Origin: Thermoproteota archaeon
Lineage (GTDB): Archaea > Korarchaeota > Korarchaeia > Korarchaeales > Korarchaeaceae
Assembly: GCA_027491435.1 (NCBI GenBank)
Contig: JAOZFG010000035.1
Coordinates: 1-64,000 of the forward strand
Length of the DNA: 64,000 nucleotides
Direction of reading: 5' to 3'
A model generated the notes under the pieces. That model worked only from the letters and a program-made list of their open reading frames with translations, did no database searches and was not told the DNA's origin. Of the stretch, positions 1 through 9,098 are shown piece by piece (the stretch's first letter is position 1; each line of letters starts with the position of its first letter). A program made the position numbers and the translations under genes.

Positions 1-1447
1 CTAGATGCTCTCCACTCGCCCCTTCCATTCCCCCTCTAAGGCCCCAGGGCCTGAGCTTGACCCTCTCACAGGCTATTGACAGGGTAGCCCTCTCCGACAA
101 GACCTTGAACTTTCTAGTTATGCCCAGACCTCCTCTGTATTGACCTGGACCCCCTGAGTCCTCCCTCAGGCTGTACTCCACGAAGAGTATGGGATACTCG
201 CGCTCTATTACCTCTATAGGGGTGTTCATCGTGTTTGTCATATGGGTGTGAACGCCGTCAACCCCATCCTTGCCTGGCCTGCCTCCCATTCCTCCACCTA
301 TTGTCTCGTAGAAGGCCCAGCCTGAGCCCTGGTGAACCCCTCCTACCATGACGTTGTTCATGCTACCGTGGCTGGCCGCAGGTATCCTGTCGGGAAGTGG
401 CACAGATAGAGCCTTCAGGACAGTCTCTGCTATCCTCTGAGAGGTCTCCACGTTGCCAGCCGCTACTGGAGCTGGCTTCTTCGGGTTTACAAGGGTCCCC
501 TCGGGAGCTGTTATGTTAACCACCTTGAAGAAGCCGTAGTTCATCGGAAGCTCCGGGTCCAAGGCCGCCTTTATGGCGTAGGAGGAGGAAGCCACAGTAA
601 CCCCGTAGACCGCATTTATCGGGACGTCCACCTGCTTATCAGTGCCAGTGAAGTCCACCTCCAGGCCTTCCCTCACCCTTAACGTGACCCTTATCCTTAT
701 CAGGCTGTCATCGGCTTCCATGTAATCCTCAGCCACGTACTCCCCTTCCGGAAGCTCACCTATCTTGTTCCTCATGTAGTTGGCGGTGTACTCTATCGAC
801 CTGTTCCACGACTCCAAGACAGTGTCCAGCCCGTACTTCTCCACCATCTCCATTATCCTCTTCTCCCCAACGTTTAAGGCCGCGATTTGAGCCTTTATGT
901 CGCCCCTAGTGTACTTAGGAACTCTCACGTTGTTGAGGAGGAGGTTCATCACCTCCTCGTCAAGCCTGCCCCCCTTCACTATCCTGATCGGGGGGATGAC
1001 CAGGCCCTCTTGTATTAACTCTCTAGCCTTACCGCTTATGCTACCTGGGACCATCCCTCCCACGTCTACGTGGTGGGCCTTGTTGGCCACGTATGCAAAT
1101 ACCTCATCGCCGTAAAAGAGGGGCTTTATCATAGTGACGTCGTTCAGGTGGGTCCCAGCTATGTAGGGGTCGTTGACCACCACAACGTCCCCTTTCCCCA
1201 GCTCTATTCCCTTCTGCCTCAGGTAGCTCACGGTGTTCTTCACTCCCACGGCCATGCTCCCCAAGTGGACGGGTATATGCTCTGCTTGAGCTACTAGCTC
1301 CCCTCCAGGCATGAGAATTGCACAGCTGTGGTCCATTCTATCCCTTATGTTCGGGGAGTAGGCTGCGTTCCTCAGGACTACCCCCATCTCCTCGGCTATG
1401 TAAGTGGAGGAGCTCCTGATCACCTCGACGGTGACGGGATCTACCAT
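1..1447 (-). CDS. hyuB: Hydantoinase/oxoprolinase B-type subunit (HyuB), 3' end missing
   Basis: This is the second subunit of an ATP-dependent N-methylhydantoinase/5-oxoprolinase/acetophenone carboxylase-type enzyme. The frame is open from an ATG at 1447 (N-terminus MVDPVTVEVIRSS) to the left edge, 482 codons, with no stop, so the C-terminus lies outside the window. Family landmarks read in translation are ARDRMDH-like IRDRMDHSCAI, the segment GDVVVVNDPYIAGTHLND (metal/active-site region of the family), and ETIGGGMGGRPG with the following VHTHMTNT. The gene starts four bases after the hyuA stop, so the two are translationally coupled. The substrate could be hydantoin, 5-oxoproline or a related cyclic amide or ketone, and the sequence does not decide it. 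Certain as family, uncertain as substrate. Confidence 0.93.
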   Translation of the reverse strand, partial: MVDPVTVEVIRSSSTYIAEEMGVVLRNAAYSPNIRDRMDHSCAILMPGGELVAQAEHIPVHLGSMAVGVKNTVSYLRQKGIELGKGDVVVVNDPYIAGTHLNDVTMIKPLFYGDEVFAYVANKAHHVDVGGMVPGSISGKARELIQEGLVIPPIRIVKGGRLDEEVMNLLLNNVRVPKYTRGDIKAQIAALNVGEKRIMEMVEKYGLDTVLESWNRSIEYTANYMRNKIGELPEGEYVAEDYMEADDSLIRIRVTLRVREGLEVDFTGTDKQVDVPINAVYGVTVASSSYAIKAALDPELPMNYGFFKVVNITAPEGTLVNPKKPAPVAAGNVETSQRIAETVLKALSVPLPDRIPAASHGSMNNVMVGGVHQGSGWAFYETIGGGMGGRPGKDGVDGVHTHMTNTMNTPIEVIEREYPILFVEYSLREDSGGPGQYRGGLGITRKFKVLSERATLSIACERVKLRPWGLRGGMEGASGEHL

Positions 1448-1451
1448 AGGA

Positions 1452-3479
1452 TCACCTCCAGATTACCAGGTTGCCGAACCCGTCTACCTTGAACCAGTAG
1501 TCTGGGGGCACCAGGGTGGAGCTGTCGTACTCCTCAATTATTGCGGGGCCCTCCCGAGAGGCCCCGGGCCTCAGCTTCTCCCTTTTGAACAAGGGAACCT
1601 CCACCCACCCCAGGTCCTCGAAGTAAACCTTTCTGACCCCCTCCTTGAATGGTTTATGCTCCCTCTCCCGCTCCGCCTTTAGCTCCGGTTTGGGAAGGGT
1701 CCCTATCAAGGCCAGCCTCAGGTTCACCAGCTCTACAGGCTCATCTGGCGATGAATAGCCGTAGAGGGCCTCATGCTTCGCGTGGAAGGCTAATTGCGCC
1801 TCATTAATCGACCCAGTCCAGGGGACGTTTATTTCGTAGGCCTGTCCCTTATACCTGAGGTCCAGAGTCTTTATGGCCGTGACCCCGCTGACCTCAAGCT
1901 CTTTTTTAGCGTCCTCCTCCATCTCAGCAAAAACTGATTCTATTTCGCTTTCATCTACTTCCTCCAGCAGCTTTATCAACCCCTTTACCCTGTCCACCCT
2001 ATAATCTGTCAGCAGTAAGCCCATAGCAGAGAAGACGCCTGGGTGCTTCGGCACTAAGACCCTATAGACTTCCAGCTCCCTGGCCAAGTCTACCCCGTGA
2101 AGTGGACCTGCCCCTCCGAAGACGAACATGGTAAACTCCCTAGGATCATGCCCCCTCTCCACCGTCACTATCCTTAAGGCCTTGGCCATGACCGTGTTAG
2201 CTATCTTTATAATGCCCAAAGAGGTTTCCTCCACCGACAAGCCAACCTGATCAGCTATCTCCTTAACGGCCTTCGTGGCTAGCTCCTTGTGAAGCTTGAA
2301 CCCCCCGGCCAAGGTGTCTCCGAGCCTGCCCAGTAACAGGTTAGCGTCCGTTATAGTAGCTCTCTTTCCCCCCTTGTTGTAGCACGCCGGACCTGGGTCG
2401 GCTCCAGCGCTTATCGGTCCCACCCTTAAAGCGCCTCCCTCGTCCACCCAGGCTATGGTGCCTCCTCCGGCGCTGACCTCTGCCAGGTCTATGAAGGGGA
2501 ACCTGACTGGGTAGCCGGAGCCCTTCACCAGCCTGCCCGCGTGTATTTTACCGCCGACCTCGTACTCCGTAGTGACCGAAGGTTCGCCCCCAACTATCGT
2601 AGAGGCCTTGGCGGTGGTGCCCCCCATGTCAAACCCTATCACCTTCTCCAAGTTCAGAACCCTGGAGTAGTAGGCCACCGCCACCGCCCCGGCTGCTGGC
2701 CCCGATTCTATGAAGGCTGCAGGCCTTTCTACGGCGTTTTCCACCTTTGAGACCCCTCCGCTGCTCTGCATTATGAGGAGGTTTCCCTCGAACCCCTCCT
2801 CCCTTAACCTCCTCTGGAGTTTCCTCATGTATGTGGAGACGAGCTTCTTTAGGAACGCGTTGACGGCCGTAGTGCTGGTCCTCTCATACTCTTTATGCTC
2901 CGGGTTTACTTCAGAGGAAATGACCACGTCAATTCCTGGACATCTTTCCTTAATTATCTGCTTTATCCTCCTTTCATGAATGTCATTAACATAGCTGTTT
3001 ATAAGGGAGACCGCTATAACCTCATATCTTGAACACAGTTCATCTATTAGCTTAATAACTTCTCTCTCATCTAGAGGTTCAATTATTTCACCTTTCGGCC
3101 CAATTCTCTCGCTTACTTCGTACCTGTCCCTCCTCTTTATCAAGGGCGCGGGTTTTTCAAAGAATAAGTTATAGAGCTCCGGCCTCCTCTGCCTACCAAG
3201 CTCTAACACGTCCCTAAATCCCTTAGTCGTTATCAGAGCAACTTTTGGAGGGGTCAACCCCTCCTGGCCCAGGAACATGTTAGTTCCCAAGGTGGTGGCG
3301 TGGACTATCATGCTCATCTCATTTAGAGAGATCCCGGATTTCCTTATCCCGTTCATCACGCCTTCAGTTGGCTCCTTTGGAGTGGTGAGAACCTTCACTA
3401 CCTTAAGTTCACCGCTCTCCTCGTTCAGAAACACCAGGTCGGTGAACGTACCACCTATATCGATGCCCGCCCTCCACAT
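1452..3479 (-). CDS. hyuA: Hydantoinase/oxoprolinase A-type subunit (HyuA)
   Basis: A 675-residue ATP-binding subunit of the hydantoinase A/oxoprolinase family. An N-terminal acetate-kinase-like nucleotide site is seen as IDIGGTFTDLVF (residues about 7-18), and the second phosphate motif as GFDMGGTTAKAS (about residue 285). Further family motifs are ESGPAAGAVA and GGAGPLHG. The family couples ATP hydrolysis to ring opening or carboxylation together with HyuB. Length is normal for the family (about 650-700). It is the first gene of the hyuAB operon, and its promoter faces away from livK across a 160-base divergent spacer. The neighbouring importer and racemase-family gene suggest import and degradation of an amino-acid-like cyclic compound (inference). 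Confidence 0.93.
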   Translation of the reverse strand: MWRAGIDIGGTFTDLVFLNEESGELKVVKVLTTPKEPTEGVMNGIRKSGISLNEMSMIVHATTLGTNMFLGQEGLTPPKVALITTKGFRDVLELGRQRRPELYNLFFEKPAPLIKRRDRYEVSERIGPKGEIIEPLDEREVIKLIDELCSRYEVIAVSLINSYVNDIHERRIKQIIKERCPGIDVVISSEVNPEHKEYERTSTTAVNAFLKKLVSTYMRKLQRRLREEGFEGNLLIMQSSGGVSKVENAVERPAAFIESGPAAGAVAVAYYSRVLNLEKVIGFDMGGTTAKASTIVGGEPSVTTEYEVGGKIHAGRLVKGSGYPVRFPFIDLAEVSAGGGTIAWVDEGGALRVGPISAGADPGPACYNKGGKRATITDANLLLGRLGDTLAGGFKLHKELATKAVKEIADQVGLSVEETSLGIIKIANTVMAKALRIVTVERGHDPREFTMFVFGGAGPLHGVDLARELEVYRVLVPKHPGVFSAMGLLLTDYRVDRVKGLIKLLEEVDESEIESVFAEMEEDAKKELEVSGVTAIKTLDLRYKGQAYEINVPWTGSINEAQLAFHAKHEALYGYSSPDEPVELVNLRLALIGTLPKPELKAEREREHKPFKEGVRKVYFEDLGWVEVPLFKREKLRPGASREGPAIIEEYDSSTLVPPDYWFKVDGFGNLVIWR

Positions 3480-3518
3480 CTAGCTACGTGACCTATGACA
3501 GCTTAAAATTATTTACGT

Positions 3519-3595
3519 TGTATATAATTTTAACTCCATATTAGGTAGGGCTTTTTGACAAAAATTTTTACAGATCTATAGAAAGCTATATATCT
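3519..3595. promoter_or_regulatory. Divergent promoter region hyuA/livK
   Basis: The AT-rich spacer between hyuA and livK holds two TATA-like elements. One (TTATATA on the minus strand, about 3520-3533) lies about 43 bases before the hyuA ATG. The other (CTATATATC, about 3586-3594) lies about 46 bases before the livK ATG and is followed by a strong GGAGGTG ribosome binding site at 3629-3635. The distances imply short 5' leaders for both transcripts. No clear operator palindrome is visible. Confidence 0.5.
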
Positions 3596-3639
3596 AAGAC
3601 CCCCCGTCTAACACACAGCCTAATTGCGGAGGTGTTAGT

Positions 3640-4932
3640 ATGAGATCTGGAATCAGTAAGACGCTCCTAGGAGCAATAGTGGTCATATTGATAATCATCA
3701 TAGCGGCAGCGGCCTTCATGATGATGAAGCCCAGCGGAGGGGAGGAGAAGGTAGTCAAGGTAGGGGTCATACTGCCGCTGTCGGGTAAGCTTGCGGAGAC
3801 CGGGGCAGACCTCAAGAGGGGAATTGAGTTTGCAGTTGAACAGATAAACGCTCAGGGAGGAATAAAAAGCCTTGGAGGGGCTAAGATAGTGCTCGTCTAC
3901 GGTGACAGCGCTGGAAAGCCCGAGACTGGAGCAGCAGAAGCTGAAAGGCTAATCACCGAGGAGAAGGTAGTGGCCATAATAGGCGCTTACCAGAGCGCCG
4001 TGTCGAAGACCGTTAGCGAGGTCTGCGAGAGGTATAAGGTGCCCATGCTCAACCCCGACTCCACCTCACCTACGTTAACGGCTAGAGGCTACAAGTGGTT
4101 CTTCAGGACAACTCCACACGATGAGACCTTCGCCAAGCAACACGTGGAGTTCGTGAAGTGGCTCAACAAGAAGTTCGGGAACCAGATAAAGACCGTAGCC
4201 ATAATACACGAGGACACCGAGTGGGGAACGGCTACCGCCAACGCCTGGAAGAAGTACTTCACCGAGGCCGGCTTTAAAGTGGTCAAGGTGGTCAGCTACC
4301 ACGCTGCCACGGTGACCTCACTGGATAGCGAGGTTGAGAGCCTTAAGGCCGCTAACCCAGACCTGTTACTGGCAGCTAGCTACGTATCTGACGCCATACT
4401 GTTGGTTCAGACGATGAAGCAGAAGGACTTTAACCCTAAGGCCGTGCTCGCCCAAGACGCTGGCTTCATAAACCCAAGCTACGTGAAGCAGGTTGGCAAG
4501 GACGGGTTCTACATATTCAGCAGAGAGGTGTTCAACTGGGACCTGATAGAGAAAATACCCAAGTTGAAGCAGGTAAACGACGCCTATAAGGCTAAATACG
4601 GAGTCGACCTGAACGGTAACTCGGCTAGAGACTACACTGGCGTGTGGGTGCTCTACTACGCTTTAGAGGAGGCTGGGAAGAAAGCTAAGCCCTCCGACCT
4701 GGAGGCCTTCAGGAAGGCGATAAGGGATGCCCTGGCCAACATAAACATACCAGGAAGCGAGCTCATAATGCCTTGGAAGGGAGTGAAGTTCGGACCAGAC
4801 GGTCAGAACATGTTGGGACAGGGAATAGTAGTGCAGATGATGGACGACGGCAAGTACCACACGGTTTATCCGGAGGACTTCGCCACTGCACAGCCCGTGT
4901 TCCCCATGCCCAAGTGGAGTGAGAGAGGCTAA
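3640..4932 (+). CDS. livK: Amino-acid-type ABC transporter substrate-binding protein
   Basis: A 430-residue periplasmic-binding-fold lipoprotein or membrane-anchored receptor (Leu/Ile/Val-binding family, type I). An N-terminal hydrophobic helix at residues 9-29 anchors it outside the cytoplasmic membrane. The mature domain starts with KVGVILPLSGKLAETGADLKRG, typical of LivK. The receptor would capture an amino-acid, amide or short branched compound and deliver it to LivHM. The ATG has a GGAGGTG ribosome binding site five bases upstream. It heads the livKHMGF operon. A T7 tract lies between this gene and livH. Substrate specificity cannot be read from the sequence. Confidence 0.93.
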   Translation: MRSGISKTLLGAIVVILIIIIAAAAFMMMKPSGGEEKVVKVGVILPLSGKLAETGADLKRGIEFAVEQINAQGGIKSLGGAKIVLVYGDSAGKPETGAAEAERLITEEKVVAIIGAYQSAVSKTVSEVCERYKVPMLNPDSTSPTLTARGYKWFFRTTPHDETFAKQHVEFVKWLNKKFGNQIKTVAIIHEDTEWGTATANAWKKYFTEAGFKVVKVVSYHAATVTSLDSEVESLKAANPDLLLAASYVSDAILLVQTMKQKDFNPKAVLAQDAGFINPSYVKQVGKDGFYIFSREVFNWDLIEKIPKLKQVNDAYKAKYGVDLNGNSARDYTGVWVLYYALEEAGKKAKPSDLEAFRKAIRDALANINIPGSELIMPWKGVKFGPDGQNMLGQGIVVQMMDDGKYHTVYPEDFATAQPVFPMPKWSERG

Positions 4933-4942
4933 CCCCCATCCC

Positions 4943-4949
4943 TTTTTTT
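4943..4949 (+). terminator. T7 tract between livK and livH
   Basis: Seven consecutive T residues follow the livK stop by ten bases and precede the livH GTG by three. Archaeal RNA polymerase terminates on T-rich tracts without a hairpin, so this could be a partial terminator giving more receptor mRNA than permease mRNA. That is inference from position and sequence only. Confidence 0.4.
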
Positions 4950-4952
4950 AGG

Positions 4953-5837
4953 GTGGTCCTTTTGCTGATAGGCGCTGAGAGCGTCCTGAGCGCTTTAGTG
5001 GACGGAGTTCTAATTGGCAGCATTTACTCCCTGATAGCCATGGGGCTAGCTCTCATATGGGGGATCATGGACGTAATAAACTTCGCACAGGGAGACTACA
5101 TGATGCTGGGGGCCTTTCTCACCTACTGGCTCTATGTATTGGCTGGGATAGACCCCCTGCTCAGCATACCACTGTCCTTCGCAACCGTGTTTGTTATGGG
5201 GGTAATCACCCAGAAGGCGGTGATAGACAGAATACTAGACGCCCCAATGGTGAGCCAGATCACCGCTACATTCGCAGTCCTCCTGATAATAAGGTACGGA
5301 GCTGAAGTGGTGTTCGGCCCCTACACCAGGAGGCTTACGGTTAGCTACCTCAGCGAGGTACTTCGGTTCGGCCCGATAGTGGTTCCTATGAACAGGCTGG
5401 TGGCCTTCTTGGTGTCCATAGTGGTAACCGCCGTCCTATTCCTGTTCCTGAAGATGACCTACACAGGAATTGCTCTGAGGGCCGTCTCCCAAAACAGGGA
5501 GGCCGCATATCTAATGGGGATAAACGTGAGCAGGATGTACTGGATAGCCTTCGGCATAGGGGTGGGCATCTCGGCTATAGGTGGAACCTTGCTCGCTACT
5601 TTCTACCCGATACACCCTGAAATGGCAGCATTCTTCACGCTATTGGCCTTCATAATAGTGGTTTTTGGTGGGTTTGGGAGCGTCTTCGGGGCTTACATAA
5701 GTGGGATAATTATAGGGGTCACCGAGTCTGTCAGCGCCCTCTTCATATCTCCCACGTTAAAAGACGTGGTCGCCTTCCTGCTTTTCATAATAGTGATACT
5801 GGTGAAGCCAACTGGCCTGTTCGGTAAGGAGCAGTGA
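4953..5837 (+). CDS. livH: ABC transporter permease LivH
   Basis: A 294-residue integral membrane permease of the branched-chain amino acid importer family, with about eight hydrophobic helices. The N-terminus contains the family segment GSIYSLIAMGLALIWGIMDV followed by NFAQGD, diagnostic of LivH. EAAYLMGINV before the last helices is the EAA-like loop that contacts the ATPases. The start is GTG at 4953. A downstream TTG at 4962 is an alternative. It pairs with LivM to form the translocation channel for LivK cargo. Confidence 0.93.
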   Translation: MVLLLIGAESVLSALVDGVLIGSIYSLIAMGLALIWGIMDVINFAQGDYMMLGAFLTYWLYVLAGIDPLLSIPLSFATVFVMGVITQKAVIDRILDAPMVSQITATFAVLLIIRYGAEVVFGPYTRRLTVSYLSEVLRFGPIVVPMNRLVAFLVSIVVTAVLFLFLKMTYTGIALRAVSQNREAAYLMGINVSRMYWIAFGIGVGISAIGGTLLATFYPIHPEMAAFFTLLAFIIVVFGGFGSVFGAYISGIIIGVTESVSALFISPTLKDVVAFLLFIIVILVKPTGLFGKEQ

Positions 5838-5846
5838 GGTGATTCC

Positions 5847-6878
5847 ATGAACCTCCTGATTAACGCGATTAGGAAGAACTTGAACTACCTCATCCTGGTG
5901 AGCGTCATCCTCTTGATAGCCCCAGCGGCCTTCATGAAGCTGAACTTGCCGTTCCCTGCTAACGCCCTCTTCCTCTGCTTGATGTACGCAATTATGGCTA
6001 TGGCTTGGAACCTGCTGGCCGGTTACGGGGGTCAGCTCAGCATAGGACATGCGGTCTTCTTCGGAGTCGGCGCCTACACGACCATGATACTCATGCTCTA
6101 CTACCAGGTGACCCCATGGGTGGGCATATTCGTTGGGGGCTTCGTGGCTGCCATCACTGGGTTGGCTTTGGGGATCCCCCTTTTCAGGCTGAGGAGTCAC
6201 TGGTTCACCCTCGCTACCATAGCCGTCGGGGAGATATTCAAGCTGGTGTTCATCACCTGGGAGTGGGTGGGAGGTTCTAGAGGGCTGCAGCCTCCAATAG
6301 CCAAGAGCGATTGGGAGGCCCTTTACTTCATCCAGTACGCCGGGCCCTACGTTTACGTGTACATAGCCCTAGGAGTGCTGGCCCTTGAGCTCTTGGTCCT
6401 TTACTTGGTGGTTAACAGCAAGATCGGCTTCTACCTTCAGGCTATAAGGGAAGATGAAGATGCAGCCATGAGTTTGGGAGTTAACCCGTTTAACTACAAG
6501 ATGGTAGCCATGTTCATAAGCGCTTTCTTTACCGGAATGGGCGGTGGGCTCTACACGATAAGGTTCAGGTTCGTCGATCCATTTGCCGTGTTCGACCTAA
6601 TCACCATCTCTGTGTACATAACGGTGGCCGGGATCGTAGGTGGGATTTACTCGTTCATAGGGCCAGTGGTGGGATCTTTCGTGTTCGTGCCTGTGAGCGA
6701 GTACGTGAGGGCTCAGATAGTGTCTAGATTTCCCAGGTTCTACGGGCTCCACGTGTTCGTGTTAGGGGTGCTCTTACTCATAATATCGCTGATAGCCCCA
6801 GATGGCATAATGGGCTGGCTGGAGAAGAAAGGAGTTGTGAAGAGAAGGGTTGCCATACCTGTTGAGGAGGTGGAGTGA
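5847..6878 (+). CDS. livM: ABC transporter permease LivM
   Basis: A 343-residue permease, second channel subunit of the Liv importer. About nine to ten hydrophobic helices are visible. The family motif MAWNLLAGYGGQLSIGHAVF is near residue 50, and the cytoplasmic EAA loop reads IREDEDAAMSLGVNP near residue 200. It begins nine bases after livH. Its stop overlaps the livG ATG by one base (TGATG), so translation is coupled. Confidence 0.93.
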   Translation: MNLLINAIRKNLNYLILVSVILLIAPAAFMKLNLPFPANALFLCLMYAIMAMAWNLLAGYGGQLSIGHAVFFGVGAYTTMILMLYYQVTPWVGIFVGGFVAAITGLALGIPLFRLRSHWFTLATIAVGEIFKLVFITWEWVGGSRGLQPPIAKSDWEALYFIQYAGPYVYVYIALGVLALELLVLYLVVNSKIGFYLQAIREDEDAAMSLGVNPFNYKMVAMFISAFFTGMGGGLYTIRFRFVDPFAVFDLITISVYITVAGIVGGIYSFIGPVVGSFVFVPVSEYVRAQIVSRFPRFYGLHVFVLGVLLLIISLIAPDGIMGWLEKKGVVKRRVAIPVEEVE

Positions 6879-7594
6879 TGCTACTGGAAGTCAAGGGGGT
6901 TGTGAAGAGGTTTGGAGGGCTAGTCGCCGTGGACGACGTGAGCTTTGACGTCGATAAGGGTGAGATAGTCGGCCTGATAGGCCCCAACGGGGCCGGAAAG
7001 ACCACTCTATTCAACGTGATCTCCGGCTTCTACAAGCCCAACAAGGGTAAGGTGATCTTCAAGGGCATTGACGTGACGGGTAAGAGGCCCTATGAGATGG
7101 CCAGGCTCGGACTCGGGAGGACCTTCCAGATAGTAAAACCCCTTATGGGACTTACAGTCGCTGAGAACGTGGCTATAGGGGCTATGATAAAGTATCCTGA
7201 CGCGTCTGAAGCTTTGAGAAAGGCCCTTGAAGTTCTGGAGTTCACCGGACTTTATGACAAGAGGTTTGCTCTAGCTAGGACCCTCAATCTGGCTGAGAAG
7301 AAGAGGTTAGAGCTTTCCAGGGCCCTTGCCATGGAGCCAGACCTCATGCTGCTGGATGAGGTCATAGCCGGGTTGAACCCAACCGAGGTGGATATGGTGC
7401 TTGACCTGTTGAAGGAGGTGAACAGAAAAGGCATAACCATCCTGATGGTGGAACACGTGATGAGGGCCGTCATGAACATCTCACAGAGGATAGTAGTCCT
7501 TCACCACGGGCAGAAGATAGCTGAGGGAACCCCTGAAGAGGTGGCCAACGATCCCAAGGTCATAGAAGCCTACCTGGGGAGGGAGGAACTATGA
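6878..7594 (+). CDS. livG: ABC transporter ATPase LivG
   Basis: A 238-residue nucleotide-binding subunit of the Liv importer. Walker A is GPNGAGKT (about residues 36-43), Walker B is LMLLDEVIAGL, and the H-loop is MVEHVM. The signature loop is degenerate (LNLAEKKRLELSRAL in place of LSYGQQ), a common LivG variant. The ATG at 6878 is chosen because it overlaps the livM stop by one base. An in-frame GTG at 6875 is the alternative. Its stop overlaps livF by four bases. Confidence 0.93.
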   Translation: MLLEVKGVVKRFGGLVAVDDVSFDVDKGEIVGLIGPNGAGKTTLFNVISGFYKPNKGKVIFKGIDVTGKRPYEMARLGLGRTFQIVKPLMGLTVAENVAIGAMIKYPDASEALRKALEVLEFTGLYDKRFALARTLNLAEKKRLELSRALAMEPDLMLLDEVIAGLNPTEVDMVLDLLKEVNRKGITILMVEHVMRAVMNISQRIVVLHHGQKIAEGTPEEVANDPKVIEAYLGREEL

Positions 7595-8301
7595 GCCTCT
7601 TGGAGGTTAAGGGTATAGACGTCTTCTACGGCGAGATCCAGGCCCTTTGGGGAGTCACCTTCAGCGTTGAGAAGGGGACTATAACTTCGATACTTGGGGC
7701 CAATGGGGCGGGAAAGACCACGACTTTGAAAACCATATCGGGACTTCTCATACCGAGAAGGGGGACCATAAAACTGAACGGTGAGGACATAACCAAGGAA
7801 GAGCCCCACAAGAGGGTAGAAATGGGCATAGCCCACGTTCCGGAGGGGAGGGGCCTATTCCCCAGGTTGACCGTCCTGGAGAACCTAAAGGCAGCCGCTT
7901 ACACCAAGAGGGCCAGGGAGAAGTTTCACGATACCCTGGAAATAGTGTACAATCACTTCCCTATCCTTAAAGAGAGGAAAGACCAGTTGGCCGGAACCCT
8001 GAGCGGTGGAGAGCAACAGATGCTCGCCATTGCCAGGGGTTTGATACAGAGGCCGCTCCTCCTCATGCTAGACGAGCCAAGCCTGGGGTTAGCCCCCAAG
8101 CTCGTGATGGAAGTTTTCCTGTTAACCAAGAGGTTAAAGGAGGAAGGGTATACCATACTCCTGGTGGAACAGAACGTCTACCAAGCTTTGAGGCTATCGG
8201 ACATGGCTTACATACTCGAGATAGGCAGGATAGTTAGGAAGGGAACTGGTGAAGAACTCCTGGGCGATGAGGCCGTTAAAAGGGCTTATCTGGGGCTGTA
8301 G
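7591..8301 (+). CDS. livF: ABC transporter ATPase LivF
   Basis: A 236-residue second nucleotide-binding subunit. Walker A is GANGAGKTT, the signature is LSGGEQQMLAIARGL, Walker B is LLLMLDEPSLGLAP, and the H-region is LLVEQNV. The segment HVPEGRGLFPRLTV is typical of LivF. ATG overlaps the livG stop (ATGA). With LivG it powers import through LivHM. Confidence 0.94.
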   Translation: MSLLEVKGIDVFYGEIQALWGVTFSVEKGTITSILGANGAGKTTTLKTISGLLIPRRGTIKLNGEDITKEEPHKRVEMGIAHVPEGRGLFPRLTVLENLKAAAYTKRAREKFHDTLEIVYNHFPILKERKDQLAGTLSGGEQQMLAIARGLIQRPLLLMLDEPSLGLAPKLVMEVFLLTKRLKEEGYTILLVEQNVYQALRLSDMAYILEIGRIVRKGTGEELLGDEAVKRAYLGL

Positions 8302-8309
8302 GTGGTACC

Positions 8310-9023
8310 ATGTACGGTTGGAGGGGTAGGGTGGGACTAATAGTCCCATCTTCCAACACGACCATGGAGGAGGAGTTCAGGGCTTGGCTGCCTGACGGCG
8401 TGTCCCTCCATGTTTCTAGGATAAGGCTGAGAAAGGTGAACGTGGAGGAGCTCAAGTCAATGAAGGAAGGGGTAAAGATGGCCTCCTCCCTACTCGCCGA
8501 CGCCGGCGTAGACGTCATAGTTTATGGATGTACCACCGGTAGCTTGGTGGGTGGAAAAGGTTACGATGAGGAGATAAGGGCTGAGATAGAAGGGGAAACG
8601 GGTGTGAAGGCCGTAGCCACGGCGACTGCTGTTCTAGAGGCGCTAAGGGAGTTAGGCGTGAAGAAGGTGGCTGTAGTCACGCCCTACATTGAGGAGGTCA
8701 ACGAGAAGGAGAGGGAGTTCCTAGAGGACAACGGATTTGAGGTTACTGCGATGAAGGGATTGGGAATAGAGGATAACTTGGAGATAGGGAGACAGCCACC
8801 TGAAGTGGCCTATAGGCTGGCTAGAGGGGTGAACCTCAGCAGGGCGGAGGCCCTCTTCATAAGCTGCACCAACTTTAGGACGTTTGAGGTCATAGATTCC
8901 TTAGAGCTTGACATGGGAGTTCCGGTTATATCTAGCAACTCGGCCACCTTATGGGCTACGTTGAGGGCCCTTAACGTGAGGGAGGACATATTGGGATTAG
9001 GTGAGCTTCTGTTAAGGCTGTAA
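8310..9023 (+). CDS. Asp/Glu racemase superfamily enzyme (maleate isomerase/arylmalonate decarboxylase type)
   Basis: A 237-residue cytoplasmic enzyme of the Asp/Glu/hydantoin racemase superfamily, closest in pattern to maleate cis-trans isomerase and arylmalonate decarboxylase. The N-terminus reads GRVGLIVPSSNTTMEEEF, which is characteristic. Two active-site cysteines sit in GCTTGS (Cys74) and SCTNFRT (Cys186), as needed for two-base chemistry. It starts eight bases after livF behind an AGGTGG ribosome binding site, so it belongs to the liv operon. Next to hydantoinase genes the likely roles are hydantoin racemization or maleate isomerization in cyclic amide degradation (inference). The motif fits maleate isomerase better than HyuE racemase. 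Confidence 0.8.
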   Translation: MYGWRGRVGLIVPSSNTTMEEEFRAWLPDGVSLHVSRIRLRKVNVEELKSMKEGVKMASSLLADAGVDVIVYGCTTGSLVGGKGYDEEIRAEIEGETGVKAVATATAVLEALRELGVKKVAVVTPYIEEVNEKEREFLEDNGFEVTAMKGLGIEDNLEIGRQPPEVAYRLARGVNLSRAEALFISCTNFRTFEVIDSLELDMGVPVISSNSATLWATLRALNVREDILGLGELLLRL

Positions 9024-9098
9024 CTCGCTTTCCCACTATTTTTATGCACTTAGCTGGAAAGCTTTTTCTAGGTATGTCAGGGTGTACCCAGGGATTAA

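Noticed and set aside
1-3479. Acetone carboxylase subunits
   Set aside because: The pair lacks a third gamma subunit in the window, and the hydantoinase/oxoprolinase call is the simpler one. It is not fully excluded because hyuB is cut by the edge.
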